NCBI RefSeq assembly: GCF_021155765.1
Contig: NC_060116.1
Location: 13,454,001 to 13,518,000 of the forward strand
DNA from: Diprion similis
Taxonomy: Eukaryota > Arthropoda > Insecta > Hymenoptera > Diprionidae
Direction of reading: 5' to 3'
Length of the DNA: 64,000 nucleotides
A program made the position numbers and the translations under genes. Shown here piece after piece: positions 1-18,515 of this stretch. The notes below the pieces were generated by a model. That model saw only the letters and a program-made list of their open reading frames with translations. It was not told the DNA's origin and did no database searches. Position 1 is the first letter of the stretch, and each line of letters begins with the position of its first letter.

Positions 1-32
1 ATTTTTTCATTTTTCCTCTAAAATCCGTGCAG

Positions 33-878
33 TTATTCACTCACTTTCTGAAGGTATAATTGACCTCGCCCTCAGGAACCTCAACGTGTCACGGCCGACT
101 TATACAAATCTGAACCGGCTGTTGGCCCAAGTGGTTTCGAGCATTACTGCATCCTTGAGATTCGATGGGGCAATAAACGTCAGCCTTGAAGAATTCCAGA
201 CGAACCTGGTTCCCTATCCTCGAATTCACTTTCCGTTGGTCACCTACTCACCTATCACTAGTTGCTGCAAAGCCATCTTCGAGGAGTCGAGTGTCGCGCA
301 GATAACGAACGAATGTTTCGAGCCAGCGAATCAGGTTTGTACCTAGGTGGGAGAATAATTTCCGAGGTTTGTCACGATCAATCGACGCTGATTAATCACC
401 GTGATATGCAGCTGGTCAAGTGCGATCCTCGTAAGGGGGCCTACTTGAGCTGCTGTTTGCTTTACAGAGGGGACGTCAGCCCGACGGACGTAAACCGGGC
501 GATATCATCTCTGAAAGAGCACAAGTCAATAAAGTTCGTCGATTGGTGCCCAACAGGATTCAAGGTTTCCCTTTTGTGCACTCACGATCAGCTGGATTTT
601 TAATCGCAATGTATTTTCAGCTGGGCATCAATTATCAGCCGCCGTTAACGGTTCCGAGTGGCGATTTGGCGAAAACGTCTCGTTCCGTCGTCATGCTGAG
701 CAACAACACGGCCATAAGACACGCCTGGGCCCGAATCGGCAACAAGTACGATCTGATGTTCCAGAAGAGGGCTTTCGTTCATCACTACATCGGCGAGGGG
801 ATGGAGGAGGAGGAGTTCCAGGATGCTCGTGACGACATAGCTGCACTGATTGAAGATTATAGAGAAATAAACATGTGA
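33..878 (+). CDS. Alpha-tubulin, divergent, 3' part (5' end outside window)
   Basis: Exons 33-334, 412-564 and 621-878; stop TGA at 876-878. These encode about 237 residues matching the C-terminal half of alpha-tubulin, a GTP-binding subunit of microtubules. Visible landmarks are [29 protein letters not shown] (the Glu of helix H8 that acts on beta-tubulin GTP is kept), [23 protein letters not shown] and [18 protein letters not shown]. Acceptors are CAG at 32, 411 and 620; donors follow 334 and 564. All junctions restore the family sequence. The protein is clearly divergent (for example [15 protein letters not shown] where the family has APVISAEKAYHEQLS). It stops at DYREINM, so the usual 15-20 residue acidic EEY-type tail is absent. 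A germline or testis isotype is a reasonable guess. A young pseudogene is less likely because the three exons are open and spliceable. Confidence 0.9.
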
Positions 879-3782
879 TTGATTGCTTGTTGTAGGACAT
901 TTTCCTACGAAGTTGAAACCAAATACTATTTACCTCGATCATGATAATTCTCCATCTGCAGCAGAGTCTGTGGACTCTTTGTGCCCGAATTAATTGTTGG
1001 TTGTTCTCGGTGATCGATTGAGCCGATTCCAATTAGCCCATCAATTAATTCATACGTCAACAACTGATGAGGGTTATATACGTAAACGTGCTTGCAGGAT
1101 TTCAACTTCCCGTCATTATACTTGCGCCGATATTGTGTTTGGAAATTGCCTCCATCACAGCGGATTAATTTGCGCGAATCTGCAGTAATTGATTCTTGGA
1201 TAAATACAGGGTTGAATGCGAGCTTAATCAGGTATATAATTATAAATCAGTTACGCAAATAACGAACGGAGGCTCAGGGTTGCCAAAGTCGTTAATTCAA
1301 TTAATTTACGATCGTGTAACGGCCTATTTACCAGAAGATAATTACAACTAATTACTGTGAGACGTATCATTGCACATAGCTATGTATATATACCTACATC
1401 ATTACACCTCCCACAACTTTTCACTTGTATACATGCACAGATGAACTCTGGCAAAAGCAATAATAAACAAATTTGAAAATCAAGTTTACGAAAAATTTAT
1501 AATTTTAAGGACAATACTGTGTGACGTTGTAGCTAAGTAATTATTGTCGTAGATTGATTCCGGGTATATTGCATACATCATACGTATACCTACTTTATGA
1601 AGTGTAAACAAGAATAATCGTTGGGATATGACATATATTATGCTCGAGCTGATTTGGTTTGCTGAAACGTCGAAAAATTCCATTTCGTATTATAATTGCT
1701 TAGCATGAATATTATAGATCATTGAATTATGTAAATTTCGGTCTCAAAAATTTCATTAACGATAATTATATACGTTCACAAAAATATCAATTTTTACCAA
1801 CATTACGAGTTACAATTGATTATTTAATTTCAACGATAAGATTTGAATCACGTGAAACCATACCAATATCTATCTATATAGGTAGACTTTTAAATTTTTT
1901 TTATCATGCGCGCAGCGTTGGAGACAATGTAGCGAATACTTGAGGCCATTAATGAATATATTTCAGGGTTTGAATTGAGGATTCGTTCAATTGGCGTTTC
2001 TAGACGTACAATAATTGAACCCCGGGCAGAAGCGGATGAAGAGCTGCCGCATAACAATTACACGTAACTCGACAAATTCTCGTTTACTGGTACAATGGAA
2101 ACGTTCCGCGGTACTGAAAGTAAAATTTTTAGTCGGTCTGCTGTCCAATCCTTTCAACCGAGATAAACAGATTTGTGTATATTATATATAAATATATAAA
2201 TATACAAGTTGCTTTCCACGACGGCAAAGCATGCAAAATTAATTACGAGAACAACGAACGCCGAGGGAAGGGAAGGGGTGGTAACGGCGTCGAGTTTAAA
2301 GGTCCAACAACGATGTTCTGCGTCTGAGATTATGAGCGGTTCAAAAGGTTAAATTGCAATTAATTAAACTTCTTGACGAAAAAAAAATCTTGGCGTGACG
2401 TTGACAAAGACGGGCGGAAGAAAACGTGGGTCAAATCTCACGTAAAGTTCCCGTGACTCGAACTGTTCTCAAGATTGGAATATTTCAGGATTCCTTACTC
2501 GATTGTACACATAAGCACGTGTGTAAGCAAGAGTATTTGAACACGTAATCGCAATATGGACTTTATGCCTATATGTAATTGAACGGGTCGCCTACAACGT
2601 CGCGGAAACTTTTCTAAACACGTCTAAGACAGTGGACGAGACAATTAATGAATTATCTGTCATCGACAGAGGGACGTTATGATGCAGGCTCGCCATGTTC
2701 TTCACGCGTGCAAGCTTCATGGGAGGCACAAAGAGTGATCCAATTGTATGGCGATAAGTTATCGCCGTGTTTCTTTCATTTTCACATGTAGGTACATGCA
2801 TACGGTACTCAGTACAATAACACATGGTATGAAATGATTATGGGGTGTTAATAATTGTTGCAACTACCGTCACTGTCGGTATTTTTGATATTGTTTTTGT
2901 TATTATTATTATTGTTGTTGTTGACATTATTTAGAATGATTACGAAACTTTGAACGTCAATGCAAATGGCATTTGACACGAGAGAACAACGTCAGACGCT
3001 TAACTTTAACCCAGTTTTATCCATTGGCCTACTTTTATGGATTTTGAAATTGGAAGTGACCATTGACGTCACTTGTTTTAGCCGATAACTTCTCGACATG
3101 TTTTTATTTTGAATGATTCGAACGCGGTCCAGAATATCATGCATAGAAAAATGAACTCTGCAAGGGGTATCTTGTGTCGATCACGTGCAAAGATTTTCAT
3201 AACAATATCTACACACGAGCCGCGAAGACTTCTTAGTTTCGTGCGATGACAGAAAATATAAAAACACAGTATCGACGACTTTTCCAAGCTCTTTTCGGTC
3301 TGAATGATGACAAGTGAAAGGAACATGATTTGTAAGCTATTTCCCACAAAGAAGCTGCAATGTCTATAGGATTATTTCTTCTTAAAAATTTCTGCGTTAA
3401 AAGATTTATCCTACGCCGTTTGCCGGTGTATGAATTGAAGAATTATTTATTTTTTATATATGAATCTATAAATTATTCACAAATAATCACTGAATACAAT
3501 AACATATTATTTGTAAGAAATTGTCAATGTCATATTAATGCGTAATGACAATGTCAACTCGTCTTTGTGACGACGATGATACGGCTTACGTAAACTTCAT
3601 GAAGTTGCGTTATTCGGCCGAGTAGAGGGAAAAAATGAAAGGAAAACAAATCAAAACCGATGAAGACGCGAGGAGAAACTCTGTTTTTCCGGAACGAGCG
3701 CTCGCCTACTCGGTAGAGAGTCCAAACTGGTGTAATCGACCCATGATTTTATTTATCAAAGAAATGACGTATGCCCGGTCAG
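879..3782. other. Intergenic spacer
   Basis: This is AT-rich DNA between the tubulin gene and the small TATA gene. A possible tubulin poly(A) signal AATAAA lies at 1462-1467. Short TA-rich runs (near 2180-2200) and a trinucleotide run of ATT then GTT (near 2902-2922) are present. The short open frames on both strands show no recognisable motif or codon bias, and I call no gene here. Confidence 0.6.
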
Positions 3783-3818
3783 TATAAATGAGCAGCGCCG
3801 ACTGCGGCTGGTCATTAG
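3783..3818 (+). promoter_or_regulatory. Core promoter: TATA box plus initiator
   Basis: TATAAAT at 3783-3789 is followed by an initiator-like TCATT whose A is at 3814, i.e. 31 bases from the first T of the TATA box. This is the canonical insect spacing. A second TCAGT lies at 3833-3837. A TGACGTA motif resembling a CRE/AP-1 site lies just upstream at about 3765. The downstream 5'UTR exon ends at a strong donor (AAG/GTAAGT) after 3975. Confidence 0.6.
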
Positions 3819-4114
3819 TTTCGAAGTAGCTGTCAGTGAGTGCGAATGAAGAACTGACCGCCTATATTAAACGCTGCGCAACAGCTTCTTCGATATAACT
3901 GCAAAGTTATATTATCACCGATTCTAGTCATTTCTTTTTACCTAGTACAAATACCCAACGATACCAAGTACCAAGGTAAGTTATAAAATTTTTATTGAAT
4001 TTTCTCAAGTTTCAAATTGCCTTCGATCAGATGCGATGAATGAAAATAATCAACACTGTTAAAAATTTCTTTATGGAACTTCCTATACTGTATTGAAAGT
4101 TTTACTCGGATACG

Positions 4115-4134
4115 AAACAGTGAATTCACTGTTT
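4115..4134. repeat. Perfect 20-bp palindrome in the 5'UTR intron
   Basis: The segment reads the same on both strands, centred on GAATTC at 4122-4127. It lies in the intron of the small TATA gene. The flanking 250 bases are very AT-rich and may be a degraded short mobile element, but no clear terminal repeats were found. Confidence 0.5.
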
Positions 4135-4528
4135 GTTTCAATTTAAAAAACCAATAAATTTACTGCACAATTTAGTACATTCAAATGACTTTCTTATATT
4201 TTTTCTATAAATTTTAGTAAAATCAAAAATTTTCATTGTAAATTCAAATTTCACGTTTCGAATACATAGGAATTTACGTCGCTGCACGAACTCTGTAAAT
4301 TTGCAATCTGATTTTATAAAACGGCAACTATTTCGTACAGTAAATTTCACATATTGTTAGGAATTTTATCAAGGTTCAAAGAATTATGAAAAAAGCAAAA
4401 TATTTACCGAATCAAAAGTGATGATGTTATTTGACGCGTGCACTATCTTGAACCTTGTTGTTTTACATGTATCGTTCGCTGCGCAAATCCTTAACGGTTG
4501 ATAAAGAAAACATTGTAATTTGTTGCAG

Positions 4529-4747
4529 ATGCTGATCGGCGGACAAATAAGTTACGTTGCTGGTAAGCAGGCGGTGAGAACGGTGTATTGGCGTACCGGA
4601 AACAACGGCCGAATACTGAAGACTGCGAAAACCTGCATGTTCCAAGGGCCTCCAAAGCCAGCTCCATCCTCAACTTCGGCGGCGGTATCCTACGCGCGGG
4701 AGGCCCCGATGAATGTGCGAAAAGTTATCCTGAAGACAAGAGCTTGA
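4529..4747 (+). CDS. Small basic protein of unknown function (72 aa), TATA-driven
   Basis: The inferred transcript starts near 3814, has a non-coding exon 3814-3975 with a short upstream ORF (ATG AAG AAC TGA), an intron 3976-4528, and an exon opening exactly on ATG after TTGTTGCAG. The ORF runs to TGA at 4745-4747. The protein begins MLIGGQISYVAGKQAVRTVY, is rich in Lys and Arg, has a Pro/Ser/Ala stretch near residues 41-52, and has no signal peptide or membrane helix that I recognise. The exon is more GC-rich than its surroundings, which supports translation. A second frame of the same exon is open to 4818 and could be the coding frame with different splicing. I recognise neither product. 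The architecture (TATA box, 5'UTR intron, short ORF) is typical of strongly inducible or tissue-restricted insect genes, but that is inference. Confidence 0.45.
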   Translation: MLIGGQISYVAGKQAVRTVYWRTGNNGRILKTAKTCMFQGPPKPAPSSTSAAVSYAREAPMNVRKVILKTRA

Positions 4748-4818
4748 GGAGAATATGCAGAAGTAACGGTCCGATGGATGATATTATGCCGAGAATCCGC
4801 AGCGGGAGATGTACATAA

Positions 4819-11223
<6,405 letters not shown>

Positions 11224-14200
11224 CCCTTCTGATTATATCGATGACAGGACGCGTCGAAAAATTTAATCTTCTTGTTATTCCTCACTCAAATCTTATATTA
11301 TATGGTATTATACATATTATATTATTGCAATTTACGTTTCAAGATATACGATTGGATCGCTTGTTTGGGAAACAACAAGCAACAACATATCTCTTTGCTA
11401 TGGATATCGCGATAAAGTAAATAACTCTGCAAAGTATGAGCAAAAAAAAAAAAAAAAACTTGAGTATGTCTATTCCCGTATAAAAATTATTATTCATGTA
11501 TTATCGTCAACTAGTTAATTGAACGACTTAAGTTTTCTTCTCATGCATGCAAAAATAACCAGGGATTGGATTGGTAGATACCAAGGACGGTGTAATGTAA
11601 TCGGCTACATGAAATTGATTTTTTCTTTGCGCATTTTTAAACACGGTTCATGAAATCGCATCACAAACGTTACCCGAGATTTATGTCTAACGATGTTCGG
11701 TTGTATATAGAAAATATCTCGTCATAGCCTAAGCTAAAAACTTTTTACCATATCAAGTCGCAAAGGATTCACGTGAAAAAAAATTACTCGACTAGTGAAC
11801 GGAACGTTTGTAATGACGAAATAAAAAAGAAAATTAACCAATATTTGACGCGATGACATTTCTAAATAAGTACTCCAGTTCCTCGGAGAAATCACACCCT
11901 TTTTCAAAATTCAAAAATACGAAACCTGTAAAGAAATTACACAAGGATTAGCGATTTAGTTTTCGTGTTTTAATCTGTTAGCTATTGAAGTGTAGATGCG
12001 TGAAGATTTTTTCACGACACCATCGAGCGTTTTGAATATCTAAGATAGTCGGAATCAACGGTTTATTCATATACCATTTGTGCTGAAATGAAAAAAAAAA
12101 CAAAAAAAAAAAAAAACAACAACTTTGGTATTACATAAATATATTTAACTATAAATATAACTCAGAATGACCTGGAATACTGCATTGGCGAAATTGGTAC
12201 CTGCGTTATATATATTATGCTCGTGGGTGATGAATGTATAAAAATCATACATAAAAAATAAGGAAGAAATTTAACCGATCATTTGGTTATTAATCGAGTT
12301 GAGGCCGAAAGTTGTTCTCAAGGATTTTCATTTAATAAAACATAAATATCACCAGTTTCCCAATATGGACGCATCCAATTATTGTATGCATACGATACAC
12401 ATAAATTATGGATTGAAAATCCGTATTAACGATAAAAACGAAGCTTAACCATCCGTTGATTAAACAAGAACACATATTTTATAGAAAGTAATGAAAAGTA
12501 ATACATACATACATAAATTATATATTATGTTAAATTATATTATATACAAGTATGGATGAAGAAAAAAGAAAAAAAGACAAAATATATATATACCTGAATA
12601 TCTGCGTCACTGTTCTATAGATATATACTTAAGATTCGTTTCGAACAGTTCTATTATACGAAATCTATTAAGTATGTCGTCGTGCGAGAATGTACAGCTT
12701 CAAAGAATAATACTTGACACAAATTGAGTTATTATCGTAGGTTTATCGATCACCACTTTGAAAAAAAATTTGTAGGTGATACTGATTTTTGACCGGTTAA
12801 CCGCGATGAAATTAGAAACCGCAAGAATAATTATTGGCATATGACGAAATTATATGCACAGTCTATCCATTTGGAAATATCATGCAATTTGATTTCGACG
12901 AACATCACGTGTCTCGTATTAATCTAATTAATATACATTTTGACGTTTAACATTGTTGTAAATACTCTCGTAAATTTCTTAGAATATTATTATTAATACA
13001 ACGGAATACCTATTCAAATTTTATGTTGATCGCAATTATATAAATATATGTTACGAATAAAAACTGTATAGATTTTATCCGAAAGTTATATACAATTACA
13101 TTATATTTTACTATTATATAATAGTAGACATTGTCGCCATACGTGTATTATATTGCCGATATTGTATGATTAGGATATAGCAAATTTGATTATACCTGCA
13201 GTAAAACCGAAACGCGTTTGTCTATGAAGATCTGAAATTTACTGTTTTTTCAATTGAAACTACTTTGCATATGATTACGCGCGTATATCACGATTAACAT
13301 TGGCAAAACGTTTGTTTCATTCTAATTGGAAATACTGTATAAATATACTGTTGCGGCATTTGTTATTTGAAAAAAGGATTGAATAAAAAAAACAACAATA
13401 ACAAATGAATAAAAAACAATGAAAACAAGAGACATTTTCGATGAAGGCATAAGTTTTGCCGCAAGGTACAATATGAATAAAATTTTATTCAGAAGCTAGA
13501 GATACGTTAAGTTACAAAATAATTAGAAAGTACGTATTATACAGATAAATATAACGACATGAAATAATTATATATGTGTGTAAGATTGAATATATGCCAC
13601 AACGTGACGTATATTATTACGTTAAGTACTCCTCGTCCAAACTATGATTTTCCTAGTAAAATAATTACAATTTGCTGCTTGACTTTTAATTGCTATTTTC
13701 CACTAGTTTGATCGCTTGAAATTCAATTTTTTATTATTTTTTAACATAAATAAAACGGCATAGAGATGGTCAGATGCAAATGCACCGTTGCATTTGTACA
13801 GATTTGTTTATTTATCTTAGATATTGCTTGTTGTCAAGTGTAAAAAAAAAAGTACTAAGTATATCTAGTTAAAAGAGAGGAAAAAATAAACCCACGACAA
13901 AAAGAGTTACATATCATAAAAAAAAAAGTTCAAATATAAAAAGCCTATGAATTTACATGTAAGGGATAAAATTTACAAGAAAAAAAAAAAAAAAATTGTC
14001 ATACTTTACATGTTGTTACAAGAATATGAATATTATTTCATTGACAGAAATATTACCAAAATTATTTTCTCAATACCACAATGCTTTTACGATGATTGGA
14101 ATCAATTATTATTATAAATAATGTGCAACGTGTTTGGAACTAAACGACTTTCTAACTTTCATTCAATCATTTACCAGATATTGCAAAGTATGACAATAAT

Positions 14201-17200
14201 AATTGGGTATAAATAGATAATACCTTTTATAGAAAAGGAAATTGATATAATGTATCAAGAGAAATATAATATAAGAGTTTGAAGTGTTAAAAAAACAATG
14301 GCTTTGCTTTTCTATTTTCCTTTTATATATTTGTTTTTTGCTTTTTAAAAAACTTTTTTGTTTGCCTGCATCGGAGTTCAAATTTACATTTCACAGTGAT
14401 GTATTCTGATATGCACAGAAATATATAACATTCGTTGTTTCGCGATCTTCTAAATTCTTTGCGGGTATCGTGACCAGAACGTAGGAAAAAAGGTAAGATT
14501 TTAAACTTATTTGAAATATAACAGTTGGAGATAAAAAGTATATAATATAAACAAAGGAAGACATATGATCAGAAGGTCTGCCCAACATTATCGTCAAAAA
14601 AACAGGCGCACATGGATATAAATTTACATTTGGTACGAACATGATGTCTTTAATGAGTTTTTTTTTTTTTTCTTCAATCATATACATGTTTCAGAACTGT
14701 GTTGGACATTTAAATTTTAGTTGGCATCTTACTTTCTGAAATACAGTCATACTTATTAAATCGTAAACACAATCATCAATGTGATGCAAATACCTTGGTC
14801 AAAACATTTGGGAGATTTTCATCTTGTTTCTTAAGTCCATTAAAATTTCTTTTTTTGTTCTTTTTTTTTCAATTTATATATATATGTATATATACATATG
14901 TATGAATGTATAATGTTTTAGTAATTCTCGAAAGCTTCAAGTGATTACACGGAAAATTCATAATGATGATAAGAGAATTGATTCGATAAAAATATACATA
15001 TTATTAAACAAAATAAAAATGACGATAATCGTAGGGGTTTGTGATCGTATTACACATTAAAAAAATATTATCCAACAGAAATGTATGTATTATTTTTCAA
15101 CGACTAGACGGTTTTGAGGTAACAATAAAAATAATGTGTAACCCCGGAATTCAATAGTGTCTGAATGAAAGAGATGGGAAAATTTATTAATATGAAACTA
15201 AAATAGTATGAGATATATTACATCCAATATCTATCGAATGCAAATATTTTTTTCTTCATAGAATGATACAATAATATTATGTATTCGTTTCAGCATATGC
15301 GTAACCAACTATAATTGGATCGTCCAGAAAATTGTTCTTAGATATAATTTTATCTATGAACTTTATTCTTGGAATGCGATAAGTGATATGTAATTTTAAT
15401 TTAATCGCTTGACGTCATTTTACACTCCGCACAGTAATTTGAAAAAGGAAAGCGTAACTCGAAAAATAGATTTTGATAATTTTTCAAATGTCAAATTATT
15501 GGTCTAGATTAGATCCAGGTTCAAGCTACCGAAACGTTGAAAACAGAAATCCGGAAAAAGGACGATCCAATCCTTCGTCGCGTAATAATAATCGAAGAAA
15601 TACTCAAACTAATTTGGCAATTTTAATTGAATAATTATCTAATAATACTACGATTTAATATTTACTTATTAACTCGTCGAACATTGTTCTCGATAATCAT
15701 CACTTTTTATAACTAGAGGCACTAGTTAAGCTTAAAATCTAACAGGCTGAAATGTTCGTCGATGATCGATACTTGAATTTTTTTTTTCCCCCCTTTTTTA
15801 TTAGGTTTTGTTTTCTTATTATTTATTATTTTCTTTTTTTAATAGGGTTTCTAACTGTGAAACTGATCAACCCATACGCCTATAATTAAAGAGAGAATAT
15901 TACTACGCATAATATGCATGTATGTCTGTTTCTACTTAAGTGTCAACTGTTGAAACTTTTATACGTAGTTTAATTAACGCGAATCTACAATATTCGCCAC
16001 AACACTATATCCTGCATCGGCTACTTTTTTTTTTTTTTTTTTTTTCCGTTTACTTGTGGTAATATTATGCAGTAAGATACGAAGTGAAAGAAGACATCGT
16101 CTAAGACTTTGTTAACACGTGCGAAATTTTTGTTCCTTTGATTTTTACTTTTTTACTTTATTTCAACGTTACTTTTTATTTGTATATTATTTGGTTTTTG
16201 AAACTTGATGGAAAAAATCAAATTGGGTAGAATTCGAAAAGAGATGAATGAATCAACTTTTATGAACAAGATTGTTTTATTATTTTAAGTAATATTTTTT
16301 AGTAGTCAAAAGTGTCCGATAATATTCTTGTCAAAAATGAAATCCCAATGCAAATAGCATAGAAAAAAAAAATCACTTTTTTAGTATCCGCGTACGACGA
16401 AATAGTAAAGCCTCGATCAAGGTTCAGGTGAAAAAATTAACATTTTTAATACTGAAGAAAACTTTGTAACGATCATGATTCGCTAATTGTTTTGAATCTA
16501 AGAAGTTTTGAGCTTTGTATCCTAAGTATTAAATACTCAGTTAAAAACTTTCTATTAAAATTTTAAGGAAGAGGATATATAACTTGTCTACGAAATTACG
16601 TTCGATATTGAACAATACTAATACTCGCTAGTATTTTTGGTACACTCGGATCTCGATTTTGGGAGTAATTCAAGGTAAAATTTTCCACGATCAAACATGT
16701 GCGAAGACTCCTCGTACAGCCTCAGTTGTAATCCTTAAAGAGATATGTTTGTAATATGAATCAAGATGTGACAATACAAATCGAGTTCCGAGTGTAGGTG
16801 GTATGATGATAATAATCATCTATTGAGGCTCTGGCTTGAACAAGAACTTAAACATTATAAATTACCTTCGCTTAGTCAGAATAAACTATATAGTTCCTAA
16901 AAGTATACAGACTTTTGCGCAAAAGTGGACCGTCTTCGAGCAGTGTGACACTACGGCAGAATTATGGTGAGTTTTGTTTTCTTAGTCATATTTTTGTTTC
17001 AGTTTTTCTTTGCTTTCATTTCAATTAGCTTCTTTCGATTTTTTTCACTAATACTGGCACAGTGAGGCAATAATCATAGGACTTTCTAACGTCTTTTCTT
17101 AGAAATCACTACACACTAGTCATCCAGCTTTGTATTTACTTGAGCATATCTGTTTTCGAGCTTGATTGAACAGTTTGATTGGTTAGCAGCAAACAGCAAG

Positions 17201-18515
17201 AGATTTCTTTCGCAATGATAAAAAAAAAACGAGCACAATATTAATAATAACATAATTTCTAAAGATTACAGATTGTAAGGTTCCAAAGGTATTTGGACAA
17301 AGAATATCTAGAAATTATATTGTAACTTATTCAGATTGGTTTTAGTTCACAGCCATTAGGGATGCAATGCGTAGAATTATATCATCTTGTAAATTCAAAG
17401 CGATTATCAACGACGGTTAATGTGATGCCTATGTTAGAAATAAAGAACACAAAAATTATAAACCTTCATGATTCTCATCTTTGGTCAATGAGATATAATA
17501 TGCATTTGAGAAAAGAAAATCATAGTCTACGTTGTCTTGCAATTAGCATAGGGAAAAAAAAGAATTGCCTTAGAAATATCTTAAAACCTTAATCCGAAAT
17601 CGATATTCAGATTCATCTACGATAAGTTGATTAGATGTTATCTAATAAAATTGAGAGCAGTGGAGCGGTAAGAGAAATTTTTGAGATTACGAATTTCCGA
17701 CACTAGATATTAACTACATAATTATCTTTTAATTCTACAGAAGAGGGTGGATATGTTTAACTGGTATTCTCATTGTCTTTATCGTTGACGTTTTAAGACA
17801 TCAAAACAACGAAAAATCTAAGGCCACTACGCGTTTACTGTAAAACGTTCTACTACAGTGAAATAACATACCTTATATTCTACTACCAGTCTATGAATTA
17901 TTATTTCATTGTACTTCTAGGCAAGAGAATTATGATTACTAGTCAAAGTCAATTGATCTATAAATGGACCATAACTGGGTTTAAGACTAAATTGATTAAT
18001 CGCTTCGCTGGAAAGGGTAAAACAAAATCAGTTTGAAAAGGATCCCCGCCTTATCAAACTTAATTACTTGGTAGTTCGGAGTTTCTGAACTCAATTCAGA
18101 GTTATAGACTAGAGCAATCATGCTAAAAATATGAGACCAATTGTCTTCAAACCACCTTGTACAAGGAATTCAGTAATTCTGTTGACAAATATGGTCCAAG
18201 TTTAGCATGACTTTATACGAATGATAAAACCTAGCGATAATGTATATGATTTTCGAAGTTCGACAGAACGATCTACAAGAATGAATTTTCAAACCCTAAG
18301 AATTCTCTACCTCCTACCTCTTAATAAAAGTGAGTGTATCCCTATATAGTTGAAAGATTAAAATTTAGTTGAGATCCTATGATTTATGCTTTACTGGTGC
18401 CAAACCCTGCCGCGACATGACACGCCGAGCGAGCGATCTATTTTACGCTAGGAACTACATACTCCGAAATTCTGAATCCCGTTCTATCAAGAGGCCCAGA
18501 AATTACCGAGCCTAG
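11224..18515. other. Convergent AT-rich interval between MFSD6 and ADAR
   Basis: These 7.3 kb contain no ORF with recognisable motifs on either strand. They are AT-rich with many poly(A)/poly(T) runs (for example 11442-11458, 12090-12116, 13979-13995, 14658-14670, 16026-16045). The interval lies between the 3' ends of two convergent genes, so part is probably 3'UTR of MFSD6 (+) and of ADAR (-). The exact poly(A) sites cannot be chosen because candidate signals are frequent by chance at this composition. A 76-codon frame at 17362-17592 looks fortuitous. Confidence 0.6.
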
